From CAVQCX01 sp963711095 (lineage in GTDB: Bacteria; Pseudomonadota; Gammaproteobacteria; Chromatiales; Chromatiaceae), in the NCBI GenBank assembly GCA_963711095.1, contig CAVQCX010000018.1, forward strand, positions 248,001 to 312,000: a stretch of DNA of 64,000 nt, read 5' to 3'. The notes beneath the pieces are model-generated. The model did no database searches, was not told the origin of the DNA, and worked only from the letters and a program-made list of their open reading frames with translations. Shown one piece after another: positions 31,841 to 39,671 of this stretch (position 1 is the stretch's first letter; each line of letters begins with the position of its first letter). The position numbers were made by a program, and so were the translations under genes.

Positions 31841-32479
31841 ATGATTCGGATACAGGTCAAGGTCAGGGCCACCGGCGAGCCTCTGAAGCGCACGCCGGTA
31901 ACCGTCGCGCTCGACGAGGCCGAGCCGGTCACCCTGTCCACGGACCGCACCGGTACGGCGAGCTTCGATCTGCCTCCGGGCAGCGGCAAGGTGCTGGTCA
32001 ACGACGTGGTGCGCTACCAGGGGCGGATCGGCGGCGACATCGAGATCGGCATCTGGTCGGTGCTGGAGGGCAGCTCGCTCGACGAGCGCGGCGCCCCGGG
32101 TGGCGGCGAGACCGGCAGCACCGCCTATCCCAGCATGCAGACACGCACGCTGATGGTGGACAGCCGGCCGGTGGAGACCGACGCCGAAGGTTACCTGGTG
32201 CGCCTGAGCGACTGGTCCGAAGGCTTCGTGCGCGCCCAGGCCGCCGCCGAAGGCCTGGAACTGACCAACCAGCACTGGGAGATCATCCGCTATCTGCGCA
32301 CCTACTACGAGCGCACCCAGGTGCAGTGCCAGGTGCGCGACATCATCAAGCATTTCCGAGCGCTCTGGGGACCGGAGCAAGGCAGCAACCGTTACCTGCA
32401 CGACCTGTTCCCCCGGGGCGGACCCCAGAAGCAGGGCAACCGCCTGGCGGGGCTGCTGCGGACCAAGGGAGAGCACTAG
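31841..32479 (+). CDS. DsrC-family protein without redox cysteines, fused to an N-terminal beta domain
   Basis: 212 aa. Residues 1-80 look like a carboxypeptidase-regulatory or Ig-like beta sandwich (PVTVALDEAEPVTLSTDRTG). Residues about 100-212 align with DsrC/TusE: VETDAEGYLVRLSDWSEGF, LTNQHWEIIRYLRTYYER, and RYLHDLFPRGGPQKQGNRLAGL. DsrC ends in a flexible arm with two cysteines that carry sulfur; here the arm ends GLLRTKGEH and has none, and the only cysteine is in VQCQVRD. Cysteine-poor relatives are the RspA type, thought to be regulatory. ATG 31841 follows AGGAGG and starts 4 bp after the previous stop. Finding this within nor genes is unusual. Confidence 0.85.
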   Translation: MIRIQVKVRATGEPLKRTPVTVALDEAEPVTLSTDRTGTASFDLPPGSGKVLVNDVVRYQGRIGGDIEIGIWSVLEGSSLDERGAPGGGETGSTAYPSMQTRTLMVDSRPVETDAEGYLVRLSDWSEGFVRAQAAAEGLELTNQHWEIIRYLRTYYERTQVQCQVRDIIKHFRALWGPEQGSNRYLHDLFPRGGPQKQGNRLAGLLRTKGEH

Positions 32480-32493
32480 CGAGGAGAAGACCG

Positions 32494-33147
32494 GTGACCG
32501 ACGCAAAGGCCTATTGGGAACATATTTATGCAGAACGCCCACCGAGCGAGGCGAGCTGGTACCAGGCGGACCCCCGACTCTCCCTGGAGCTGATCACAGG
32601 CTGCGCCCTGGGTCCGGCGGCCGCGATCATCGACGTCGGCGGCGGGGCGTCGCGACTGGTCGACCGGCTGCTGGGGGCGGGCTTCGTGCGCCCGGCGGTG
32701 CTCGACATCTCCCGGCTCGCCCTGACCCAGGCCCAGGAGCGGCTCGGTCCCGAGGCTGACGAGGTCGATTGGTACGAGGCGGACGCGACCCGCTGGGTCC
32801 CGCCCTATCGCTTCGAGCTCTGGCACGACCGGGCGGTGTTTCACTTCCTCACGGACCCGGCGGAGCGCCGCCGCTATGTGCGAACCCTGGAGCACGCCCT
32901 GCATCCGGGCGGGCACCTGGTGATCGCCACCTTCGGTCCCGACGGGCCCGAGCGCTGCAGCGGCCTGCCGGTGATGCGCTACGACGCCCCGGCGCTGCTG
33001 GAGACCCTCGGCGAGGGCTTCGTGCTGCGCGAGCAGCGCGCGGAGGATCACCGCACGCCGGAGGGCGCCCAGCAGCCCTTCCGCTTCTTCCGCCTGCAGC
33101 GCCGCGGCGCCCGCCAGCCCGCGGCGGTCAGCGCCCTGGACGCCTGA
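32494..33147 (+). CDS. SAM-dependent methyltransferase in the nor operon
   Basis: 217 aa starting at GTG 32494 with GAGGAG upstream; no ATG fits. Class I methyltransferase: SAM motif I IIDVGGGASRLVD (about residue 48), motif II DADATRW-like YEADATRWVPP, and HDRAVFHFLTDPAER. The start AYWEHIYAERPPSEASWYQ is typical of small-molecule methyltransferases that include thiopurine and tellurite type enzymes. The substrate is unknown. It is 14 bp after the DsrC-like gene and 1 bp before norD, so it is firmly part of the operon. Confidence 0.83.
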   Translation: MTDAKAYWEHIYAERPPSEASWYQADPRLSLELITGCALGPAAAIIDVGGGASRLVDRLLGAGFVRPAVLDISRLALTQAQERLGPEADEVDWYEADATRWVPPYRFELWHDRAVFHFLTDPAERRRYVRTLEHALHPGGHLVIATFGPDGPERCSGLPVMRYDAPALLETLGEGFVLREQRAEDHRTPEGAQQPFRFFRLQRRGARQPAAVSALDA

Positions 33148-33148
33148 G

Positions 33149-34984
33149 ATGGAAGAGCAGGTCGGCGCCCTCTGGCACCGGCTGGTCACCCGGCTCGCCG
33201 AGACCCGCTTCCCGGAGGAGGCGGTGCGCCTGGAGGAGCTGCGCCACCGGGTGGGCATAGTGTTCCGGGCACTGGGCGGCGACGGCGGCCTACAGGTTGA
33301 GGCTGCGGAGGCGACCGCCCACCGCGGCCCGCGCCGCTGGCTGGAGCGCCTCGCCGGCGCCAACGCCAAGGTCTCTCTGGCCTGGCGCGACGGGCGTGCG
33401 CTGCACCTGCCCCCCGTGGTGGACTGGCTTCCCACCCGGGACCTGAACCGCGACATCTACCTCTGGCTGGCTGCGCTCGCGGCCCTGGACCAGGGCGCCG
33501 GGGGCGACTGGCTCGAGAGTAATCGCTCACTCACCGGTCAGGCCCTCGGACGTTTTCCCGGGCTCGGCCCGCGCTACCGCCGACTGGTCGAGGCCCATCT
33601 CCAGGGCCGTCCCGACCCCGCACGCCTGGAGCGACGGGCCGCAGAGCGCGAGCGGGCGATCCGTCGTGCCCTCGCCGACCCGGCGAGCGACGGCGCGCTC
33701 CCCGCAGCGCCGGGCGACCCCGCCCCGGTCCCCCTGTGGCTGCATCCGGACCCTCCCCGGACCCCGCGCAGCGACACCACCCCGCAGGGCGACGGCGAGC
33801 GCAGCGGCTCCGACCGGCGCAGCCGCACCCTGGAGGACCTGGGCCGGCGCCGCGCCGAGCGGGTCGACACCCCCGAAGGCGAGCGCGGCCTGGTAACCAT
33901 CCGCATGGAGAACATCTTGTCCTGGGGGGAATTCGTCGGGGTCGACCGCAGCAGCGAGGACGAGGAGGATCTGGACCGGGCCGAGGCGGTCTCCCGCGAC
34001 CTCGACCGCATCGCGGTCGCCCGGGACCGCAAGACGAGCGGCGCGCGCCTGAGATTCGATCTCGATCTCCCGGCGGAGTCCGAGGACGACCTGGTGCTCT
34101 CCGAGGGCCTGCTGCTGCCCGAGTGGGACTGGCGCCGGGGGCGCCTGCTGCCCGATCACTGCCGGATCATCCCGCTGCTGGCGGCCGACGCCCCGCCCTG
34201 CCCCCTGCCGGAGCACCTGCGCCGCCCCGCCCGACGCCTGCGGAGCCAATTCCAGGCCTTGGCCCCGGCCCGCACCTGGCATCGCGCCCAGCCCGACGGC
34301 CAGGAGATCGACCTCGACGCCTATCTGCGTTTCGCCACCGACCGGGCCGCCGGCCAGGGCACCGCCGCAGACCGCCTGTACCGCGAGATGCGAAGCGGCG
34401 CCCGCGACCTCGCCTGCCTGCTGCTCGCCGACCTGTCGCTCTCCACCGACACCTGGGTGGACGACCACCACCGGGTCATCGACGTGATCCGCGACAGCCT
34501 GTTCCTGTTCGCCGAGTCGCTCGCCGCCACCGGCGACCGCTTCGCCATCCACGGCTTCTCCTCGCGCAAGCGCGACCCGGTGCGCGTGCACCTCATCAAG
34601 GGCTTCGACGAGCGCTACGACGCCCGGGTGCGCGGGCGCATCGCCGCGATCAGGCCGGGCTACTACACCCGCATGGGCGCGGCCATCCGTTACGCCGCCG
34701 AGCGCCTCAAGGTCCAGCCCGCCGGGCGCCGCCTGCTGCTCCTGCTCACCGACGGCAAGCCCAACGATCTCGACCGCTACGAGGGCCGCCACGGCATCGA
34801 GGACACCCGCCATGCCGTGCGCCAGACCCGCGCCCTCGGCCTGCAGCCCTTCTGCGTGACCATCGACGAGCGCGCCAACGACTACCTACCCCATCTCTTC
34901 GGCAGCGACGGCTACGTCGTCATCCGCCGCCCCGCCGAGCTGCCCTCGCGCCTGCCCCTGCTCTACGCGCGCCTCACCGCCTGA
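33149..34984 (+). CDS. norD: NorD, VWA-domain NO reductase activation protein
   Basis: 611 aa. NorD partners with NorQ; the C-terminal von Willebrand A domain (about residues 415-610) carries the metal-ion-dependent adhesion site DLSLSTDTW and the later LLTDGKPND. The middle is charged and low in complexity (residues 190-270, rich in Arg, Asp and Pro), typical of NorD. The start ATG lies 1 bp after the methyltransferase stop. Full-length and in frame. Ends the nor operon; no hairpin with T-run is obvious after it, but a palindrome-rich stretch follows. Confidence 0.94.
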   Translation: MEEQVGALWHRLVTRLAETRFPEEAVRLEELRHRVGIVFRALGGDGGLQVEAAEATAHRGPRRWLERLAGANAKVSLAWRDGRALHLPPVVDWLPTRDLNRDIYLWLAALAALDQGAGGDWLESNRSLTGQALGRFPGLGPRYRRLVEAHLQGRPDPARLERRAAERERAIRRALADPASDGALPAAPGDPAPVPLWLHPDPPRTPRSDTTPQGDGERSGSDRRSRTLEDLGRRRAERVDTPEGERGLVTIRMENILSWGEFVGVDRSSEDEEDLDRAEAVSRDLDRIAVARDRKTSGARLRFDLDLPAESEDDLVLSEGLLLPEWDWRRGRLLPDHCRIIPLLAADAPPCPLPEHLRRPARRLRSQFQALAPARTWHRAQPDGQEIDLDAYLRFATDRAAGQGTAADRLYREMRSGARDLACLLLADLSLSTDTWVDDHHRVIDVIRDSLFLFAESLAATGDRFAIHGFSSRKRDPVRVHLIKGFDERYDARVRGRIAAIRPGYYTRMGAAIRYAAERLKVQPAGRRLLLLLTDGKPNDLDRYEGRHGIEDTRHAVRQTRALGLQPFCVTIDERANDYLPHLFGSDGYVVIRRPAELPSRLPLLYARLTA

Positions 34985-35345
34985 CCCCCAACGCCGCTTC
35001 GCCCCCCCGCGTAGGAGCGAGCGCCCGCTCGCGATCCGAAACACCGCATTCCCCCCCAATGTCCAGATCCTGACCCAACGCTCGCGCCCGCAGCAACCAC
35101 CCCCACCCCTCCCCGCCCCGACTCGTAGAAGCGGCTGCCAGCACCCATTCGCGCCCAGCGAGCGCTCCTACCAACCGGCCCAGAATCTCCCACGCCCCAG
35201 CCCACCCCTCCTCCGCCGTCTGTGTCGCCGACCACCCTTCAGCCCCCCATCCATCGGCGCGCCCCCGTCTTCTCCCCGAGATACCGCCCAAGACCCTTCC
35301 CTTGCCTTCCCTCCCCTCTGACGTAAACTCATTGAATCCAAGGAG
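34985..35345. repeat. Palindrome-rich intergenic region after norD
   Basis: About 360 bp, strongly skewed to C on the plus strand, with fragments of the GC-rich extragenic palindrome also seen at 10945 and 11044 (GTAGGAGCGAGCGCCCGCTCGCG at 35011 onward is one, in parts; TAGAAGCGGCTGCCAGC and GCGAGCGCTCCTACC at 35127-35172 form another). No gene is supported. Confidence 0.55.
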
Positions 35346-35351
35346 GAGCCC

Positions 35352-35433
35352 ATGGAAGCCCGGCGCCAGGACCAGATCCCACACCAGGTCGCGGAGGGCA
35401 TCCACTGCCTGACGGAGTGGAACCGCCAGGGGT
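35352..35433 (+). pseudogene. Beheaded reading frame, N-terminal fragment of an unknown gene
   Basis: ATG at 35352 has an excellent AAGGAGG 7 nt upstream and an AT-rich leader (GTAAACTCATTGAATC), as a real gene would. About 26 codons (MEARRQDQIPHQVAEG, ITEWNRQ-like end) follow, then GGTCAG-type RAYT sequence takes over. The frame runs on to about 35711 through transposase and repeat DNA, so the native gene has been truncated by insertion. Family unknown. Confidence 0.45.
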
Positions 35434-35493
35434 CAGGCCTGCGGCAAGGGGTCAGGCCTTGTCTTTTGCCCCCTCCGAGCGTAGCCTTCCGCC

Positions 35494-35556
35494 ATGGCTC
35501 GGCCGCTGCGCATCGAATTCCCCGGCGCCCTCTATCACGTCACCTCCCGCGGTGCA
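35494..35556 (+). pseudogene. RAYT transposase N-terminal remnant
   Basis: Encodes MARPLRIEFPGALYHVTSRG, the start of a REP-associated transposase, then loses homology. A GGGGTCAGGCCTTG sequence lies upstream (35448-35461). The same start is found in the longer remnant at 45373. Confidence 0.8.
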
Positions 35557-35623
35557 GAAAGACGGGGTCAGCTCTTGCAAGCAAGCACGAGTCGTGGGGG
35601 TCACACGAGTCGTCGGGGCTCTT

Positions 35624-35690
35624 TTGTAACATCATTAACGACAGACTAATGCATAAGGCACGCCGGGAGCGCCGCGATTATCGGTCGCAA
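35624..35690 (+). repeat. Accessory-region repeat, copy A (partial)
   Basis: Shares TTGTAACATCATTAACGACAG and the following GGCACG-CC...TTATCGG with copies B and C but is diverged and stops after about 67 bp. It is preceded by two GGGGTCA-type motifs. It marks the left side of a cargo block. Confidence 0.75.
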
Positions 35691-36029
35691 ATGAAAGTCA
35701 GTTATACGTGAAACGGGGTTAGGCACGATCAGGGTACCGGAGCGTGGCGAAGCGAACGCCGATTGCGTGGCGGCCCGTGGATTTTTCTGGACGCGAGCCA
35801 GTCACCATCGACCGGGGGAAGAGCGACCATCGGCAAGACGAGGCCCAGGTTTTGAAGCGACAACAGCCCAATCGCGAGGTAATGGTGATGCCATTTCATT
35901 CCCCGGGAGAACAGGCACCGGCTTTTCAGCCATGCATTGGTCATCTCGGTCTCGGTCTTCGGCGTCGCCTATTCGACACGGTGATAGCTCGCAGAGAAGA
36001 AGAAGCACAATACTGAAGGATGCGCTCCT

Positions 36030-36475
36030 GTGAGAAAATATATGCTTACCGTGCTTGCTGTCCTCGCAGGCATCGGGTGGTACGGACGCCACTGGTACGA
36101 GGACCATGGCCGTGCGTTCTGGCAGAGGAGTGACCGCGACGCGTCGATCGCGACGAAGTGCATCACGAAGGATGGACGGGTTCTCTACGGAACCGTACCC
36201 GATGGGGTTACATGCCAAAGGACGGAGTCCGTGGGGGCTCTTTGACAGTGGTTCCCAGTGTGGCTCCCGGCATGACGAGTCATGGCCGGCCCTCTGCCAC
36301 CGCCGTTCCTCGGAGTTTGGAATCGACGGCTGCGGCTTTCAGGTGCGCCGGCAGAACACGCTGCTCTCAGATGACATCCTGCGAGGAAGCCACTTTCTTC
36401 CTGAAGAATTGCCCGGGTGTTTTGATGGACGGGGACGACGACGGCGTCCCTTGCGAGGACCAGTGGTGCCGGTGA
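36030..36475 (+). pseudogene. Excalibur-domain protein, broken by a frameshift
   Basis: From GTG 36030 the product has a membrane anchor (YMLTVLAVLAGIGWYG), then KCITKDGRVLYGTVPDGVTC and stops at 36245. One base back, another frame continues with SLTVVPS, a Ser/Thr/Ala linker and an excalibur calcium-binding domain (CSQMTSCEEATFFL, MDGDDDGVPCEDQWC) to the stop at 36475. Gammaproteobacterial relatives join these parts in one chain, so one base has probably been lost in the GGGGG run at 36233-36237. The DxDxDG-type loop itself is intact. Programmed -1 slippage is possible but no canonical slippery site is present. Excalibur proteins are extracellular or periplasmic, often linked to nucleases. 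Confidence 0.75.
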
Positions 36476-36931
36476 CCGCATGGAAGCGGTCGAAGCGCTC
36501 GTCTCTTGCACCCATAGCCGTCAGGCACGATTAGGCCCGTTCCTGTTGATCCGATGAATCTGTCCTCACTGAGCACGTATGCGAAAAAGTGACAGATCTG
36601 AATCGCCCTCACCTAGGCCGCGACCCGTGGACTTCACAGACGAAATCAGTCGATTTCGTCTCCCTCTTCCCCGCGAGGGTAGAGGGTCGGGTGAGGGGCC
36701 AGTTTGGCGTCAGGTCGTTCATCTTGCCTTCTTGTCTCGAATCAGCGGATCGGCTTAACATGCAGATCGAGGCAACTCGGCCGTAGGGCAGGCCTTTTCC
36801 AAGATTCCAAGGTACCTTAGGAGGTTCACTGCGCGACTCATCATGTAATGTCGGGCGCGAGACACGCAAGCCGCTTGCAAAGCATCCGGCGCACCACCTA
36901 TTCAATAGACTGGACAAAGGAGCGGGTTGTC
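36476..36931. repeat. Intergenic with hairpins
   Basis: No gene supported. Contains a perfect 9-bp hairpin GACGAAATC-AGTC-GATTTCGTC (36639-36660) inside a diverged copy of a common repeat whose arms read CCTCACC (36607 onward) and GGGTGAGGGG (36690-36700). The last 90 bp hold the leader of the OmpA-like gene with AGGAG at 36919-36923. Confidence 0.5.
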
Positions 36932-38164
36932 ATGCATTTGTTCAAACGGCTTTTCACCAATGGCTTGTTGGTAGCTGCGGTTGTTATTTCCGCTTCTCCG
37001 GTCGCAAGCGGCGGGGATTCCGAATCGGTTGACTATCTGAGTTTCGCTCATGGAGCCTTAGTCGCTGAGCTCGGTGGTGCGGCAGCGGAACTGAAAGTGG
37101 GCACGGAGCAGGCGCTCGCGGCCATCGACGGCGACGACGGCGGCTACGTTTTGACGCCCAAGCCCGGCGGGCCGGACACCGAGATCTTCTTCGTCTACAA
37201 GCTGCCGGCCCCGACCGTCTTTACGGAATTCGCCATCCCCAATGTGCTCGAAACGCCGAGTCCGTCGCAGACCTTTGTCAAGGACATCGAGATCAGCGGT
37301 AGCTCGCGGGGCCCGGATGGGCCGTTCGACTCTCTAGCCGCTGCGACTCTGTCCACACACGAGGGAAAGCACCAGTTCACGAAGATCCCGGCCAGCACCA
37401 GCAGTGCCGTAATTTGGGTCAAGGTCATGCTGCGGGGTGGCATCGATATCCAGCGAGATAAGACATTCTACGAGTTCAGCGAGATCATTGGCTACGGCAC
37501 CCAAAAGCCGGCGCCACTACTGACCAAATTCACGGGCAAGTGGAAGGGGCGCGGCGTTTTATTGGAGCTCAAGCAGGACGGCGTCACCGTCACCGGCTGC
37601 TACGACGGGACGGGCGACCTGAGCGGCAACGTATCCGGCAACATTCTGCGTGCTACCGGAAAGAGTCGCAGCGGCGGCATTCCAAGCACCTTCGTGCTCA
37701 CGGTCACGGACAACGGCGAAATCACTGGCGTTAGATCCACCAACGGGGCGCCATTCAGACTCTACAGCGGGGCCCGTGCGCAGGCCCTCAAGACGGAATG
37801 CTCGGAAAGCCATACTCGGCCACCCGGTTGCGGTGCAATCGTGCACGGCATCAACTTTGACTACGACTCGGCCATCATCCGGCCGGATTCCGATGCCGTG
37901 CTCGACGCTTTGTTTGCGGGGCTCAAGGACGCGCCGGAATCGTCGATCGCGATCGTCGGCCATACGTCGAGTGAAGGGTCGGATACGTACAACCAGGAGC
38001 TGTCGCAGCGCCGGGCGGAGTCCGTAGTCGCAGCGCTCGTGACACGCGGTATCGAAGCGAAACGCCTATCTGCAACGGGGGCCGGCGAGGGGCAGCCTAT
38101 AGCCGACAACACGACGGAGGCCGGGCGTTCGTTGAATCGCCGAGTGGAGGTCGTTTGCCGCTGA
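36932..38164 (+). CDS. OmpA-family outer-membrane or periplasmic protein
   Basis: 410 aa. Signal peptide MHLFKRLFTNGLLVAAVVIS with cleavage near VASG-G; residues 30-190 form a discoidin/F5-8-like beta domain (FAHGALVAELGG, IFFVYKLPAPTVFTEFAIP); residues 195-290 a lipocalin-like or DUF beta segment (FTGKWKGRGVLLELKQDG); residues about 305-410 are an OmpA peptidoglycan-binding domain (GINFDYDSAIIRPDSDAVLDAL, ELSQRRAESVVAALV, NRRVEVVC). It anchors to cell wall while presenting the N-terminal domain. ATG 36932 follows AGGAG. It lies between repeat copies A and B with ordinary GC content. Confidence 0.83.
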   Translation: MHLFKRLFTNGLLVAAVVISASPVASGGDSESVDYLSFAHGALVAELGGAAAELKVGTEQALAAIDGDDGGYVLTPKPGGPDTEIFFVYKLPAPTVFTEFAIPNVLETPSPSQTFVKDIEISGSSRGPDGPFDSLAAATLSTHEGKHQFTKIPASTSSAVIWVKVMLRGGIDIQRDKTFYEFSEIIGYGTQKPAPLLTKFTGKWKGRGVLLELKQDGVTVTGCYDGTGDLSGNVSGNILRATGKSRSGGIPSTFVLTVTDNGEITGVRSTNGAPFRLYSGARAQALKTECSESHTRPPGCGAIVHGINFDYDSAIIRPDSDAVLDALFAGLKDAPESSIAIVGHTSSEGSDTYNQELSQRRAESVVAALVTRGIEAKRLSATGAGEGQPIADNTTEAGRSLNRRVEVVCR

Positions 38165-38405
38165 GCCGTCCCGCGCAAAAAAATGGTGGCAAATTCATCT
38201 CTGTCCCGCTGGGGTTAGAGTGTCACGCGTAATGGGTGATTCCGCCCCTTCCGGCCCTTCGGCGCGGGCCTTCAGACCTCGCCTCGCAAGATTGCTTTTG
38301 ACGTCGGCTGGTAGTTATATTGGCACCCAATGCCACTACAGGGACTCTTACAGGGGACCGTCGCACCATACGGGCATTCCCATGTTGCGCACAAATCGTT
38401 GGCAA
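38165..38405. other. Intergenic between OmpA-like gene and repeat B
   Basis: No gene supported. An A-run (38178-38184) follows the OmpA stop without a clear stem. A short divergent AT-richer patch (38300-38345) precedes repeat B. Confidence 0.4.
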
Positions 38406-38602
38406 ATCGTTGGGGTCAGGTCCCGGCTTGTAACATCATTAACGACAGGCTAAGGCATGAGGCACGACCGCAGCGCTACTATTATCGGCGACAACTTTGT
38501 CTCCGCCATAGTAGTGAAGAAAGAGGTGACAGATCTATCTTTGGATCCGTTGGGGGTAGCGTGTCATGTGCAATCGGAGACCCGACCCCAGCGACCATCG
38601 CT
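38406..38602 (+). repeat. Accessory-region repeat, copy B
   Basis: About 197 bp, beginning AATCGTTGGGGTCAGGT and continuing TTGTAACATCATTAACGACAG. The centre forms a long imperfect hairpin: CTACTAT...CGGCGACAA pairs with TTGTCTCCG...ATAGTAG (38475-38514). The end reads GTTGGGGGTAGCGTGTCATG and GGAGACCCGA. Nearly identical to copy C at 39475. Confidence 0.9.
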
Positions 38603-38712
38603 AGGGCAGAGCGGCTCGCAGGCCCAGCAGTTGAAAAAGCTCCGCGCATGCCCGTTTGATCATCAGATTAACTTGACGATGTACAGCAATATTGACGAAG
38701 ATGGAGTTACCC

Positions 38713-39360
38713 ATGGAGACAACCCGCCCATGTGCCTATCCCCTCATTGGGATAGGCCTTCAACATGCTGTGTACCAAGGTCAACCAAGGCGCGTGCTCA
38801 AAAGACCAACAACAACTTTAGAGAAAGTCCGAATTCTATGGAGCTGGGGCATACGTAACCCTCTGAAAATTTTACGAAGTGTGATAAGCGCAAATCAAAC
38901 AACTCAACAATCAATTACCGGCCTCAAGGCGCGCTTGTGCGATGCCAACAGACAGTTCTTCGGTGAGCCAGTCTTTACGAATCCGTTATCGTACCATCAA
39001 GACAGCGCAGTGACACTGCTAGACTACTTTTCAGCGCATTTATTTGCAGAGAATCAAACAATAGTTGATGCATATATCACACATATGTTTGCGATGTGGA
39101 GTTGTGGCATTGCAGATACGGTATTTAACTTTACTGTGAATCACGGTGTGACAAGTTCTGGCTCAGTTATAATTGTTGACCTTGGCGAGCTCACCTTTTC
39201 AAAGGAAACGATAGCTGATCTCATTCGAGAAAGAACGTGGGAAAGACAATGGTCTTTAAAGACCATGCCTGACAGTGAACTTAAAACATATATCCTCGAC
39301 CAGATGCGATCACGCATAACAGTTGCAAATCTTGAAACACGCTGGAATACCACGGACTAA
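38713..39360 (+). CDS. Kinase-like fold protein, AT-rich cargo gene
   Basis: 215 aa from ATG 38713 (GGAG at 38703); ATG 38701 and TTG 38692 are alternatives. N-terminal part resembles a kinase nucleotide loop: PLIGIGLQHAVYQ followed by RRVLKRPTT with a possible ATP-contacting lysine. The centre has GIADTVFNFTVNHGV, like a catalytic-loop N, and SGSVIIVDLGELTF, like the metal-binding aspartate. This suggests a small protein-kinase or phosphotransferase fold, but I cannot name a family and the match is weak. It is far more AT-rich than its neighbours and sits between direct repeats B and C, which points to transfer as cargo. Confidence 0.6.
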   Translation: METTRPCAYPLIGIGLQHAVYQGQPRRVLKRPTTTLEKVRILWSWGIRNPLKILRSVISANQTTQQSITGLKARLCDANRQFFGEPVFTNPLSYHQDSAVTLLDYFSAHLFAENQTIVDAYITHMFAMWSCGIADTVFNFTVNHGVTSSGSVIIVDLGELTFSKETIADLIRERTWERQWSLKTMPDSELKTYILDQMRSRITVANLETRWNTTD

Positions 39361-39474
39361 CTCAACATCTCTTGTGACTCGAAGGGCCATCGCTTTAGCG
39401 CAGAGCTTTTCTTTTTGAAATTTTGGGTCCCGGGGGGTGTTGGGGCTGTTTTTCTATACTTCGAGGGGATAGGA

Positions 39475-39660
39475 ATCGTTGGGGTCATGTCGCGGTTTGT
39501 AACATCATTAACGACAGGCTAAGGCATGAGGCACGACCGGAGCGCTACTATTATCGGCGACAGCTTTGGCTCCGCCATAGTAGTGAAGAAAAAGGTGACT
39601 ATCTTTGGGTCCGTTGGGGGTAGCGTGTCATGTGCCATGGGAGACCCGATTCCAGCGACA
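39475..39660 (+). repeat. Accessory-region repeat, copy C
   Basis: About 186 bp, beginning AATCGTTGGGGTCATGT and differing from copy B at few positions plus a short deletion near 39600. The hairpin core is kept (CTACTAT ... ATAGTAG, 39544-39582). It ends 12 bp from the 3' end of the group II intron. Confidence 0.9.
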
Positions 39661-39671
39661 TAAACAACCTA

